From Candidatus Lernaella stagnicola (GTDB lineage: Bacteria > Lernaellota > Lernaellaia > Lernaellales > Lernaellaceae), in the NCBI GenBank assembly GCA_030765525.1, contig JAVCCK010000042.1:164797-228796 (forward strand): a stretch of 64,000 bases of DNA, read 5' to 3'. The notes under the pieces were generated by a model, which searched no databases, was not told where the DNA came from, and saw only the letters and a list, made by a program, of their open reading frames with translations. This document shows positions 54,052 to 62,894 of the stretch, in pieces. The position numbers and the translations under genes were made by a program. Position 1 is the first letter of the stretch. Every line of letters begins with the position of its first letter.

Positions 54052-55452
54052 ATGAAAAGAACTATATTTGTGATGGTATTTCTCGTTTCCTTCCTTCTGA
54101 TGCTTGGCCTGCCGGCCTGCGGGGGCGGCGGGGACAATAACGATTCGGCCGATGATGACAACACCGATGATGACAACACCGACGATGACAACGCCGACGA
54201 TGACAACACCGACGATGACGACGATGACGACGATGATGACGACACCAGCGAAAGCCCCCCCGAGATCCTCACCGTAAACGGCGACGGCTCCCCAGACGGG
54301 GCACCGGGCCATGCCGACAACTTTTTCGGAAACGCTTTGTTGGTTTCGGGCAGCCACCTCTTGACCGATACCACCATTGTCACACTGGCCTCGGTGCCTA
54401 ATAAGCAAAGCTGGGAGTTGGAGATCGATCCCGCCTCCACTGCCACAGAACTGAAAGGCTGGTTGCCGTTGGATTTGACGCCCGGCGATTACGTTTTGTC
54501 GGTGGATACCGGCAATCCGCCCCTGGCCAGCAAGGAAGTGACCATCCTGCAGGGGGAGACCGGTCCTGAAGGGCCTGCGGGGCCCACGGGGCCTGCGGGC
54601 GAGATGGGACCCTCCGGACCTGCGGGTGAGATGGGACCCTCCGGACCCGCGGGCGCACAGGGACCCTCGGGGCCTGCGGGTGAGATGGGACCCTCCGGAC
54701 CTGCGGGCACACAGGGACCCTCGGGGCGACCCTCCGGACCTGCGGGCGCACAGGGACCCTCGGGGCCTGCGGGCGAGATGGGACCCTCCGGACCTGCGGG
54801 CACACAGGGACCCTCGGGGCCTGCGGGCGCACAGGGACCTTCGGGACCTGCGGGGCCCGCTGGTGTACAGGGTCCATCCGGACCAGTCGGCCCGTCGGGG
54901 CCCACCGGGCCCGCGATTCCGGCCGGAAGCACTTTTGTCAAAAACCACGCCGGCCCGCAGGTCACATCTGACGCTTATGCGGTTATCGCCAGCGCGACCA
55001 TTACGGCGCCCGATGACGGGTACATCGAGGCGAGCCTTACCGGGTACGGCACATGGAATAATTATTTCGGGGGAATTTTCTACTCCCTGTTGACTAGCTC
55101 CGACACATGCGCCGCGACATCGGGAACCGCGATGATTAATCTCGCGTCCTCTTCTTACACGGACACGTCCTCCTATGTCATGATGCCCTTTTCGTCGCAA
55201 CGCCGTTACCCGGTGACTGCGGGAAACAAAACCATTTACTTCTGTGCGAAACGGGAACTGAAAAACGGGACGGCATCGAGTCCCTATGCCTGGTCCTACA
55301 ATCTGTCACTGGTCTACCACCAGAGCGATTATACGGCCGCCAAGGACGAAGACACGGTGTATCAGGGCAATGATCAGTCCATCTTTTCGACGCCGTATGG
55401 CGAGGATGAATGGGATGAGGAGAACGAAGACTCAGACTGGTGGCCCTTTTAG
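54052..55452 (+). CDS. Collagen-like (Gly-X-Y) lipoprotein with poly-Asp linker
   Basis: A 466-residue predicted lipoprotein; GGGGAGG precedes the ATG. Signal peptide and lipobox (LPAC) are followed by an Asp/Asn/Thr linker ([19 protein letters not shown]...DDDDDD). An IPT-like region follows at residues 65-160 ([15 protein letters not shown]). Residues 168-288 are Gly-X-Y collagen repeats rich in [12 protein letters not shown] and GTQ. A C-terminal beta domain ([40 protein letters not shown]...) may act as a C1q/phage-fibre-like trimerisation head. The end is acidic ([17 protein letters not shown]). It is probably a lipid-anchored surface stalk. Confidence 0.9.
   Translation: MKRTIFVMVFLVSFLLMLGLPACGGGGDNNDSADDDNTDDDNTDDDNADDDNTDDDDDDDDDDDTSESPPEILTVNGDGSPDGAPGHADNFFGNALLVSGSHLLTDTTIVTLASVPNKQSWELEIDPASTATELKGWLPLDLTPGDYVLSVDTGNPPLASKEVTILQGETGPEGPAGPTGPAGEMGPSGPAGEMGPSGPAGAQGPSGPAGEMGPSGPAGTQGPSGRPSGPAGAQGPSGPAGEMGPSGPAGTQGPSGPAGAQGPSGPAGPAGVQGPSGPVGPSGPTGPAIPAGSTFVKNHAGPQVTSDAYAVIASATITAPDDGYIEASLTGYGTWNNYFGGIFYSLLTSSDTCAATSGTAMINLASSSYTDTSSYVMMPFSSQRRYPVTAGNKTIYFCAKRELKNGTASSPYAWSYNLSLVYHQSDYTAAKDEDTVYQGNDQSIFSTPYGEDEWDEENEDSDWWPF
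54553..54915 (+). repeat. Collagen-like tandem repeat with one phase break
   Basis: About 40 Gly-X-Y triplets encoded by recurring blocks around ggaccctccggacctgcgggc. At 54721-54738 the sequence reads S-G-R-P-S-G, where a 15-bp loss relative to the other units removes five residues and breaks the triplet phase. This is protein-coding repeat DNA, not a CRISPR array. Confidence 0.9.
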
Positions 55453-55473
55453 ATCACATCTGTTTTGAGGAAG

Positions 55474-55501
55474 GCGGCGCCGGCAAGGCGCCGCTTTTTT
55501 T
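55474..55501 (+). terminator. Rho-independent terminator after collagen-like lipoprotein
   Basis: A perfect 8-bp stem (GCGGCGCC/GGCGCCGC) with a 5-base loop is followed by seven T, 21 bp past the stop codon. Confidence 0.93.
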
Positions 55502-55601
55502 AATCGCCAGGGCCGGTAATGGCCTGCCCCCTGACAACATCGGCGTTATTATTTGCAACTAAAAAGGATGGTCAGTATGAGAAATTCATGCCGATCCAGA
55601 T

Positions 55602-58301
55602 TCATCGAAGTGCCCCCTCGGCCCAAGTAATTTTGTAGAAACAAGAATTTGTTGGTCTTAAGGGCGTCGCCCGAAGTTCCAGCATTTCAGCCGAGTTGAG
55701 AGGAACACAAACATACTTCGGAAACGTCGTTTTATCTATAATCATGGGACGAGAAATACGTTTGTTGTCTGCAAAGATTTCAAATTTGACGCTACCCATT
55801 TCTTCACAAGAACCGATCGGCACCGCCGATACCCAGGCTTCGAATGACTCATATCGTTTGTGAAGCCGAAAGATTTTCACCCATTGCTTATTCGTTGTGA
55901 CGGTAAGACCGGAATCAAAGGGTATTTGACCGGAATAGATGCGTTCTACCTGTTTTGTGGGCTCGTTACGTCTAAGTCTTTCACCAACGGGAGGGAGCCG
56001 GTCGATTGTTGTTGAACGATCAAAAACGGTTTTCGCCATGATAAGGGCAGCGGGGATAGCCAACACGAAGAAATACAAGGGGATTTTCGAGACCCTGGCC
56101 ATATCCTTTGTGCTGTTTGCATCTTTTCCATGACGCATCCATCGGCGATCTCGAATGCAGGTTACTATGACGCTGAGTGGAAGAAGCATGAAGAGCGCCC
56201 ATTTCCACCATGGGGGTCGATAATAGAACTCGACAACATGCTCTCCCTCTGAAACTTCGACTGCAAGGAAGCCGGGGGAAACCATAAATGGCTTAATTGC
56301 TTTTCCATCGACTCTAGCTCGCCAAAAAGGATGAAAAGACTTCTTGAAAAGAACTGCGGAAGGTTGTTGAGCGTAAACAGTCACTCGCGACGTCTCACCA
56401 ACGCTCTCATCAAGCACACTCCCCTTTGAAAATTCCTGTGAGAATAAATCGGCAAGAATCGGCTTTCCATAAATGGGTCGCCTAACTCGATTATGCTTTC
56501 CGTGCGCATTAAGAAAAACGATTTTTTGATGAAGGCGACTAACGGCTTCTATGGTCAAAGCAAAGCTCTTTTTCGGCGGGGAATCAAATGCTACTTGAAT
56601 AAACTGGCCCCGCTTCGGTAGAGGGCTTTTCAGCCACTCGTAAGTGCTGTCCCAATAGGTGTACTTGTTTGCTTTGAGAAGTATCGGCGTATCGACGACC
56701 CGAAACATCGATCCGCCGGCGGGTGTCGAGTAGACGGCTCGATTTTCCTTCGACAAAAGTGGCGACAGGCCCCAATAGGAATCGTCACGCCAGGAAAAGA
56801 TATGTGACACAGCATAAAGATCAAGCTCTTCCCACCGAAATGGATCGAACGTCAAGGTAAAATCACCGGGCAACGACCAACCAAAAGGCAAATGTCCAAT
56901 GACAGACATGCCGCCGATGGGAATGCTGAAATACGCGGGTGCTCCGTTGAGCGGGAACTTCGTTCCCCATCCGTTTCGAGGACCTGCATAGATTCGATTG
57001 GGGTTCACCAGCAAAACGGAGTTGAGTAATCTGCTTGAGTTTTCCGCCTCAGCCTTAAATCTTATTGTTGCTGTTTCTACGAATTTTCGATTTTCGATGA
57101 AGTAGGTAAAGGGAGCGTAGAAAAGGCCGAGCACGCCTATTAATACAACCAAATAACTCAACCGTCGTTTTCTGACTGAGTAGTTTTGAAATTTACTCCA
57201 CAACCAGGACAGAGCTATCCCTGAAAGAACAACGCCAAAATAATGCATCCCAAGGATGAAGCGTTCAAAATGCAGATCTTTAGCCATTGGCAGAAAATCA
57301 AGAAGACTGCCCCAGGTTGTGCGCCCCGCGAACAACAGCAGGCTCAGAGTAAAGGAGATTGCTATCGCAATGTGTGGTGCGCCTTTTCGAATGGAAATCA
57401 CTAAACCAATAAGAACGAGGCCGGTCAGAAGTGGCAATCGCCCGCTATCAAAGAGATTGCCATGGACCAAGTTTTCCAATACCCATTGCAGACCGTTGCC
57501 GTTAATTTTCGATAACGGCTCGAAACGGCTACTCGCATGATAGGGCGAATTTAAAACCATTGGCAGGAGAAAAAAGGCTGTTGCGGCCACAGATGAGACA
57601 GCGAGAGCGATCAGTTTTTTCGCACTTGATACTCTGGACCCTAATAGGCCGACTGCCCACCATAATGCAATGTTGATGGCAAACAGATAGACTAGAAACA
57701 CATGCGATACAGTCATCGCGATCAGAATCATCAGAGGTAGGGTTAACTTTGAATACTCGCCTCTAGCCCACCGCCAGGAAAATCCCAACGCCAATGGAAA
57801 AACGACCATCCCGAAAAGTTGAGTGAATAAACCGGTTCCAAACGCGAGATAGGCGTTCAATTCGTGGCCGAAACCGCTGATTGAAAAAACTGTGAGAGAT
57901 AAGACTCCGGCAAAAAGTGACGCAATGCGCGAAAAGCCGAATAGGCGCGACGAATAATAGTATACCCAGGGGGTGGCAGAGAGGAGCAAAGCGACGAGTA
58001 CATGGTACAGCGTTGAAATGGAAAAGAGCTTAAGCGTAATCAGGTAAAGGACAGCTAGTACCAACTGAGGAAGGAACTGGTAGTGCCCAAACAATGGAAA
58101 TCCACAAGCCCATTCCGGCATGAAAAAATCGATCGGATTCTGAAAATTGATTATCCTTTCAGCAGCAGTTGTCGCTGAAATCTGGTGTAAATTCGAATCG
58201 TTGACATCAACGAATGGTGAACAAACTTCGGGGAGAGTGCCAACCAGGAGAAAGATAGAAGCCAGAAATAGAGGCCAATATGAGCATAAAACCTTTTTCA
58301 T
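55602..58301 (-). CDS. YfhO-like polytopic membrane protein
   Basis: An 899-residue protein with about a dozen helices in residues 1-400, a periplasmic region, further helices near residues 690-710 and 740-760, and a periplasmic tail. The segment KKSFHPFWRARVDGKAIKPFMVSPGFLAVEVSEGEHVVEFYYRPPWWKWALFML is the typical C-terminal block of YfhO/PMT-like membrane proteins implicated in lipoteichoic-acid or polysaccharide glycosylation. Base composition is visibly AT-richer than its neighbours, and its codons use more A/T at third positions, which suggests horizontal acquisition. The acceptor is unknown. Confidence 0.8.
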   Translation of the reverse strand: MKKVLCSYWPLFLASIFLLVGTLPEVCSPFVDVNDSNLHQISATTAAERIINFQNPIDFFMPEWACGFPLFGHYQFLPQLVLAVLYLITLKLFSISTLYHVLVALLLSATPWVYYYSSRLFGFSRIASLFAGVLSLTVFSISGFGHELNAYLAFGTGLFTQLFGMVVFPLALGFSWRWARGEYSKLTLPLMILIAMTVSHVFLVYLFAINIALWWAVGLLGSRVSSAKKLIALAVSSVAATAFFLLPMVLNSPYHASSRFEPLSKINGNGLQWVLENLVHGNLFDSGRLPLLTGLVLIGLVISIRKGAPHIAIAISFTLSLLLFAGRTTWGSLLDFLPMAKDLHFERFILGMHYFGVVLSGIALSWLWSKFQNYSVRKRRLSYLVVLIGVLGLFYAPFTYFIENRKFVETATIRFKAEAENSSRLLNSVLLVNPNRIYAGPRNGWGTKFPLNGAPAYFSIPIGGMSVIGHLPFGWSLPGDFTLTFDPFRWEELDLYAVSHIFSWRDDSYWGLSPLLSKENRAVYSTPAGGSMFRVVDTPILLKANKYTYWDSTYEWLKSPLPKRGQFIQVAFDSPPKKSFALTIEAVSRLHQKIVFLNAHGKHNRVRRPIYGKPILADLFSQEFSKGSVLDESVGETSRVTVYAQQPSAVLFKKSFHPFWRARVDGKAIKPFMVSPGFLAVEVSEGEHVVEFYYRPPWWKWALFMLLPLSVIVTCIRDRRWMRHGKDANSTKDMARVSKIPLYFFVLAIPAALIMAKTVFDRSTTIDRLPPVGERLRRNEPTKQVERIYSGQIPFDSGLTVTTNKQWVKIFRLHKRYESFEAWVSAVPIGSCEEMGSVKFEIFADNKRISRPMIIDKTTFPKYVCVPLNSAEMLELRATPLRPTNSCFYKITWAEGALR

Positions 58302-58414
58302 GGAGGCTTTTTCCGACTTTCAAATGGTTTAAGGGCATCTGCAACACTGCGATAATTATTGGATTATAAACAATATTCATCTGAACCTTCAAGAACAATT
58401 CTCGAATGATCCCG

Positions 58415-58570
58415 TTACGATGGGTGGATTTTCTCTCGGAGTGTTTCGATAGAATGGCGGCGCATAAGTCGATTTTTAATCACTTTTCCAGTAATTTCCG
58501 GGTATAGCCGTGCAAGGACTAGGTATCGTCGCACAATGGTTTTATGTGAAGCTCGCGGAGGCGGCGAAGA
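58415..58570 (-). pseudogene. Possible relic of an acyl-CoA ligase 3' end
   Basis: In the 345-bp gap 58302-58646 the minus strand reads KTIVRRYLVLARLYPEITGKVIKNRLMRRHSIETLREK before a stop. This resembles the C-terminal block of AMP-forming acyl-CoA ligases (PRYV..YP.TVTGK.QK..MRE.SIEEL). It lacks any start or upstream domain and abuts the YfhO gene. The similarity is short, so this could be chance. Confidence 0.25.
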
Positions 58571-58601
58571 CGCCGGTCGCTGTGAATCCAAAAACACGCC
58601 C

Positions 58602-58752
58602 GCCCCTTATCTGCTAGAATGCCGCCTGGAAATACGGAGGTTTTCGATGCGAAAAGTTGCCTTGTTACTCGTTGTCCTGTTGGCCCTCGCCTTCATGGGA
58701 TGCCCTTCCGGCGATGACGATGACGACACGTCGGCCATCGATGATGACGACG
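58602..58752 (+). repeat. Duplicated promoter/leader/signal-peptide cassette, copy 1
   Basis: From 45 bp before the ATG through the signal peptide into the poly-Asp tract this matches copy 2 (59722-59878) with about 10 differences in the first 116 bp. It includes an extended -10 (TGCTAGAAT), CGGAGG and the lipobox. Confidence 0.9.
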
Positions 58753-59660
58753 ATAATGACGACAACGACGACGATAATGACGACGACGACGATAATGACG
58801 ACGACGACGATAACGACGACGATAATGATGACGACGACGACGACAACGACACCGCCGGGCCCGAGGCGCTCCAGGCGATGAGTTTCAACCTACGCACCGG
58901 TTTGTCCCCGGACGGCGAAAACGCCTGGAACCACCGCCGGCAAATGGTCGTCGATTTTATCGCCTCGCAGATGCCCGACCTGATGGGCGTGCAAGAAGCG
59001 CTGATCTTCCAACTCAACTTCGTTTCGGAAAACGTGCCCGGCTACGCCTGGGTCGGCCGCTCGCGCCGCGTGATTCCCGACGAATACTCAGCCGTGTTTT
59101 ACCGCACCGACAAATTCGCGCTGCTCGACCAAAGCACCTTCTGGCTCTCGGACACGCCGGACGTGGTCGGCAGCACCTTCAGCGCCGGCCAGTTGTGCCC
59201 GCGCATCGTCACCTGGGCTGCGCTGGAAAGCCTCGCCACCGGTCGCACGCTGTTTGTGTTCAACACACACTTCGACACGTACCATGGAGACGAGGTGCAC
59301 GAGCGTTCGGCGGCGCTGTTGGCTGACAAAATCGCGGAAATCGCCGGCGATGAGCCGGTGGTCGTGACCGGGGATTTCAATGAAGGCGTCGGTGACGTGG
59401 GGTATCAAATCCTGACGGGCGAGACATCCTACCAAGGCTCAAGCGGCAACTTGCTCGATCCCTGGGTGGCGCTCGCTTTGCCCGACGAAGGGACGTTCCA
59501 CAGCTTCACCGGCGTGCCTACCGGCACGACGCGCATCGATTGGGTGCTGCACTCCGACCACTTGACTCCCACGGCGGCGGAGGTCTCGCACTACAACCAA
59601 GACGGCCGCTACCCCTCCGACCATTTCCCGGTCTTCGCCCTGTTCACCTGGCCGGAGTGA
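58647..59660 (+). CDS. Endonuclease/exonuclease/phosphatase-family lipoprotein with poly-Asp linker
   Basis: A 337-residue predicted lipoprotein: MRKVALLLVVLLALAFMGC, then GDDDDDTSAIDDDDDNDDNDDD... for about 50 residues. The mature domain is a complete EEP fold: MSFNLRTG, MGVQEALIFQ (metal Glu), FNTHFDT, VVTGDFNEG, TTRIDWVLHS and SDHFPVFALF. It may cleave nucleic acid, sphingomyelin or phosphoesters outside the cell. CGGAGG precedes the ATG. Its promoter, leader and signal peptide are a near copy of those of the next gene, whose mature domain is unrelated. Confidence 0.9.
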   Translation: MRKVALLLVVLLALAFMGCPSGDDDDDTSAIDDDDDNDDNDDDNDDDDDNDDDDDNDDDNDDDDDDNDTAGPEALQAMSFNLRTGLSPDGENAWNHRRQMVVDFIASQMPDLMGVQEALIFQLNFVSENVPGYAWVGRSRRVIPDEYSAVFYRTDKFALLDQSTFWLSDTPDVVGSTFSAGQLCPRIVTWAALESLATGRTLFVFNTHFDTYHGDEVHERSAALLADKIAEIAGDEPVVVTGDFNEGVGDVGYQILTGETSYQGSSGNLLDPWVALALPDEGTFHSFTGVPTGTTRIDWVLHSDHLTPTAAEVSHYNQDGRYPSDHFPVFALFTWPE

Positions 59661-59721
59661 ATGCGCCCAGAACCTCCCTCCTAGAAACCGGCGGACTCGA
59701 GGGACACCCAACACCATGTTT

Positions 59722-59878
59722 GCCCATTATCTGTTAGAATGCCGCCCGGAAACACGGAGGTTCTCGATGCGAAACGTTACCTTGTTACTCGTTGTTCTGT
59801 TGGCCCTCGCCGTCATGGGATGTCCTTCCGGCGATGATGATGACGAAAACGACACGTCGCCCATCGATGATGATGACG
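59722..59878 (+). repeat. Duplicated promoter/leader/signal-peptide cassette, copy 2
   Basis: This is the direct repeat of 58602-58752. It has the extended -10 (TGTTAGAAT), ribosome binding site and signal peptide, with a 6-bp insertion (gaaaac) inside the Asp tract. Identity is about 91% before the tract. Confidence 0.9.
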
Positions 59879-60984
59879 ACGATGACAACAATGACGACGA
59901 CGATAATGACGACGACAACGACGACGATAATGACGACGATGACGATGACAACGACGATGACGACGACGATGATGACGACGACGATAATGACGACGACGAC
60001 AATGACGATTCGGTCGACTATGAATACTCGATCAAGAGCATCGGCATGAATACTGCGGATGTGACCGAGATGCTGCCTGCTTTCGCGGAACGCGGGTTCG
60101 TGCTTTACCTCAACACTACTCCCGGGGATATCGGTTCCGAGGAATTGGAGGAACTGCTCCTGGCCGCAGCGGAATCGGGAGTAACGATACGTTTGTGGCC
60201 GCTGCTCAACGGCAACGACGGCTCTTGGGCCAACGAGGATAATCTCGACGCATTTCTGCAAAACGCGCGCGATACCTTGGCCTTCGTGGAATCAGTGGCG
60301 GACGTGGTCGACACCGTGGTGATCAACAGCGAATTGGGCGCGGTGGAGATTGCCCTGATTCGCGAGTATTTCGAGCAAGGAGATTGGTTGGCGATACTCG
60401 ATATCCTGCAGGGCAATCGCGATCTGGCTCTGCTAGCCCAGAACCAGGCGGTGATGGCGGATTTCGTCGAGGAATTGCACGACGGCGGCTATTTGGCCCA
60501 GGTGACCACGTATCCTTTCATTATCGACGACCTGGGGGACGGCGACCCGGATCTCCAGGACGTTGCCAACGTACTTTTGTCTGGAAGTTCGTGGGATATC
60601 TACTCGTTCACCCCTTATACGACGGCATACACGGAAGACCTGGGCTTTCCCTTAGGCCCCTACTTTCCTTATGCCTATTCTCGTCAGGCCTATGCGCTGT
60701 TCGGGCCGGCGGCGGAAATCGCGCTGGGCATTGTCGGCGATACCTCGCACGGGCCGGGCTACGCTTCGCCCGATCTGCTTGCCGCGGACGTTGCGGCGGC
60801 TAAGGCGGCGGGGATTCGCCGCATTTCCGTTTTTCGTCTGGCCGGAATGGTCGAGGACGATCAGTTCGACATCTGGGCCGACGCGCTGCTGGCCGAGCCG
60901 GCCGTACCGCCGAACGAACTGCTCGTCATGGCGATGCGCTCCGCTATTCTGGCGGCAGATCTCCTATTGAACATCGTTCCCTGA
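59767..60984 (+). CDS. Poly-Asp-linker lipoprotein with TIM-barrel-like domain
   Basis: A 405-residue predicted lipoprotein: MRNVTLLLVVLLALAVMGC, then about 65 Asp/Asn-rich residues. The mature domain alternates helices and strands in TIM-barrel style (GVTIRLWPLLNGNDGSWANEDNLDAFLQNARDTLAFVESVADVVDTVVINSELG; YLAQVTTYPFIIDDLGDGDPDLQDVANVLL; GIRRISVFRLAGMVED). The INSELG and VFRLAGM segments could be barrel strands of a glycoside-hydrolase-like protein. No family was recognised. It shares its export cassette with the preceding gene. Confidence 0.82.
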   Translation: MRNVTLLLVVLLALAVMGCPSGDDDDENDTSPIDDDDDDDNNDDDDNDDDNDDDNDDDDDDNDDDDDDDDDDDNDDDDNDDSVDYEYSIKSIGMNTADVTEMLPAFAERGFVLYLNTTPGDIGSEELEELLLAAAESGVTIRLWPLLNGNDGSWANEDNLDAFLQNARDTLAFVESVADVVDTVVINSELGAVEIALIREYFEQGDWLAILDILQGNRDLALLAQNQAVMADFVEELHDGGYLAQVTTYPFIIDDLGDGDPDLQDVANVLLSGSSWDIYSFTPYTTAYTEDLGFPLGPYFPYAYSRQAYALFGPAAEIALGIVGDTSHGPGYASPDLLAADVAAAKAAGIRRISVFRLAGMVEDDQFDIWADALLAEPAVPPNELLVMAMRSAILAADLLLNIVP

Positions 60985-61035
60985 CCGGCACATCGCCGTA
61001 TTCTTTCCGCCGACGTTCGTAGAACCGACCTGCCC

Positions 61036-61075
61036 CCAGTTTCGGTACCACTCATTGTGCGAGTCCGCCAAGTTG
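61036..61075 (+). repeat. 40-bp direct repeat, copy 1
   Basis: This block matches 62855-62894 at 37 of 40 positions in the same orientation and begins ccag, ending gtccgccaagttg. The two copies flank the divergent DUF1566 gene pair. The 192-bp gap 60985-61176 holds no gene. Confidence 0.8.
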
Positions 61076-61176
61076 ATGCGGGCGGAGGGGCGGAGTCCTG
61101 GAATCCCGGTCACAGGCTGTCGGACAAAAATCCAATTGGCGCCGTGACCGGGAGCAGGTTAACCGAGCCTCACCAG

Positions 61177-61764
61177 CTAGCGAACACACCGCACGAAGTT
61201 TTCGGTGTATACGTTGGCGTAAAAGACGTAGCCGTAGTCGAAGTAGATGTACCAGGCAGTGACATCGCCGCCCTCAACCGCCGAGGACGACCAGTACCAG
61301 CAGCACTCGCCGTTCAACTCCGGCGGCCAATAGAGTCCGCCGGGCCCCTCGCCCCCGTTTTCGGAACAGCCGTCGCACGAGTCGTCCCGGCAAGGGTCGA
61401 AACTCAAACAGGAGTCCGTCACTCCGCAGGAGCCGTCCGTCTCCGTTAGGGCGCAGCCCCGGAGCAGGCTCCGCAGCTCCGAGATCGTAGGCAGGCGCCA
61501 GTCGTCGTAGTCACCCAATACGAGATCCTGGCAGTACGTTTTTGCATCCGCCCATTGGTGACAGCAATCCGAACCATTTTGCCACGTCAGGCCCGACTCG
61601 CCATCGGTGCAAACGTCATCGGTGCATTTTAAGCCGCGTTCTTTGTCAGCATCGTCACCCGAATCGTCATCATCGTCGTCATCGTCGTCACCGCAGGCCA
61701 CGACAGCAAAAGCGGCAAAGAGGCAAAGGAGCAAAAGGAGCGCAAGCCAGTTCAAGGGTTTCAT
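61177..61764 (-). CDS. DUF1566 (Lcl C-terminal-like) lipoprotein with poly-Asp linker, paralogue 1
   Basis: A 195-residue predicted lipoprotein: signal peptide, lipobox (VVAC) and [14 protein letters not shown]. The mature domain is DUF1566-like: GLTWQNGSDCCHQWADAKTYCQDLVLGDYDDWRLPTISELRSLLRGC, then WYWSSSAVEG and FVRCVR at the end. About eight Cys suggest disulfides. DUF1566 resembles formylglycine-generating-enzyme/C-type-lectin-like surface domains of unknown role. It is paralogous to the gene at 62196 and divergent from it. GGGGAGAAAG precedes the ATG. Confidence 0.88.
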   Translation of the reverse strand: MKPLNWLALLLLLCLFAAFAVVACGDDDDDDDDDSGDDADKERGLKCTDDVCTDGESGLTWQNGSDCCHQWADAKTYCQDLVLGDYDDWRLPTISELRSLLRGCALTETDGSCGVTDSCLSFDPCRDDSCDGCSENGGEGPGGLYWPPELNGECCWYWSSSAVEGGDVTAWYIYFDYGYVFYANVYTENFVRCVR

Positions 61765-61782
61765 GTCTTTCTCCCCGTAGAA

Positions 61783-61920
61783 TTAGTTGTGGTCGCAACG
61801 AACGGTCAAATCGATATTGTCCTCCGGTTCCGATATAACGATCAGGGCTTCTTCAAAATCGATAATGTTGTGCACGGGGCCAACGTACCCATCGCACAAT
61901 ATATTCGAAGTAGCGTTTGT
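61783..61920 (-). pseudogene. Possible C-terminal gene fragment
   Basis: A 45-codon minus-strand frame between two stops reads SNILCDGYVGPVHNIIDFEEALIVISEPEDNIDLTVRCDHN and ends 18 bp before the next ATG. It has no start codon or ribosome binding site. Its composition looks protein-like. It could be the decayed end of an upstream operon gene. The rest of the 431-bp gap 61765-62195 shows no other gene. Confidence 0.25.
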
Positions 61921-62082
61921 TTATGGCATCGTATCACGTACCCTTGGGGACACCAAACCGAATTTCCGGTATTTCCGCGTATTTCCGGCGACGCCATGCC
62001 GGAGTTCCAGGGAGCAGACCTAAGCTCTTTCTGCTTTGCGAGTCTTTTATCTTCCACAAAGACAGTGAACGAGTTCCAGCGA

Positions 62083-62111
62083 TTTCACGAACACTTGCGG
62101 TGCTGTATAAT
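62083..62111 (+). promoter_or_regulatory. Promoter of DUF1566 paralogue 2
   Basis: A perfect TATAAT -10 is preceded by TTTCAC with a 17-bp spacer, 84 bp before the ATG. The -35 match is partial. Confidence 0.45.
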
Positions 62112-62195
62112 GACTTGTAGTGTCTTATAAAGACTGTGTTTTTGTCGCTGCTATCGTGCGAACAATGCAGTGCATCAGATCAACGGAGGTCCAGA

Positions 62196-62831
62196 ATGAA
62201 ACGGTCGACATGGGTATTTGTTTGGTTTGCGCTTCTGACTTTTCTCGTGACCATGAGCGCCGTTCTTTCCTGCCTTGACGACGACGATGACGACGACGAA
62301 GGCAAGGATGATAGCGATGATGACAACGATGATTCAGCAGGTGATGACGACTCATCGGCTGAGAATCCCTCCGGCGATTTCACGTGTATTGGTGACGTTT
62401 GTACAGATTCGTTATCCGGTCTGATGTGGCAGAACGATTCTGACTGCTGCTATGACTGGGAAGATGCAAAGGACCATTGCGATGACCTGACTTGGGGCGG
62501 CTACAGCGATTGGCGGCTGCCTAGTCTTTCGGAGCTTCGCAGCTTGGTTCGGGGATGCGACGCCACGGTAACCGGCGGCAACTGTAACGTGACGGATTCC
62601 TGCCTGAATTGGGACTGCCGGAACACTTCATGCCGCGGATGCGACTACTATTGGGGTCCGGGCCCGGACGGCCGCTATTGGCCGGAGAAGCTTGCCGGCA
62701 GCGGCGTGTGGCATTGGTCGTCTTCGCCGGTCGCGGACCAAATCAATTATGCGTGGTACGTCGATTTCAATGGCGCCGTCGTCCAAAACAGAGACGTTTG
62801 GACCATCGCCGATGTGCGATGTGTTCGTTAG
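62196..62831 (+). CDS. DUF1566 (Lcl C-terminal-like) lipoprotein with poly-Asp linker, paralogue 2
   Basis: A 211-residue predicted lipoprotein starting MKRSTWVFVWFALLTFLVTMSAVLSC after CGGAGG. The Asp/Ser linker (DDDDDDDEGKDDSDDDNDDS) leads to a DUF1566-like domain: DVCTDSLSGLMWQNDSDCCYDWEDAKDHCDDLTWGGYSDWRLPSLSELRSLVRGC, VTDSCLNWDC, WHWSSSPVADQINYAWYVDFNGAVV and VRCVR at the end. It aligns along its length with the divergent gene at 61177, with Cys positions kept. Signal peptides differ more than mature domains, unlike the duplicated cassette upstream. Confidence 0.88.
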   Translation: MKRSTWVFVWFALLTFLVTMSAVLSCLDDDDDDDEGKDDSDDDNDDSAGDDDSSAENPSGDFTCIGDVCTDSLSGLMWQNDSDCCYDWEDAKDHCDDLTWGGYSDWRLPSLSELRSLVRGCDATVTGGNCNVTDSCLNWDCRNTSCRGCDYYWGPGPDGRYWPEKLAGSGVWHWSSSPVADQINYAWYVDFNGAVVQNRDVWTIADVRCVR

Positions 62832-62854
62832 CCGACCATGGTTGTGACCAGCCT

Positions 62855-62894
62855 CCAGTTACGGTACCACCCATTGTGAGAGTCCGCCAAGTTG
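62855..62894 (+). repeat. 40-bp direct repeat, copy 2
   Basis: This is the second copy of the repeat at 61036-61075, 24 bp past the stop of DUF1566 paralogue 2. The gap 62832-63109 contains nothing else recognisable. Confidence 0.8.

Noticed and set aside
54600-54860. Regular repeats suggestive of a CRISPR array
   Set aside because: Repeats are in-frame Gly-X-Y codons with no unique spacers, and no cas genes are nearby.
54489-54965. Minus-strand open frame that also reads as Gly-Pro-rich collagen-like sequence
   Set aside because: The reverse complement of Gly/Pro codons is again Gly/Pro. The plus-strand frame has the signal peptide, promoter, ribosome binding site and terminator.
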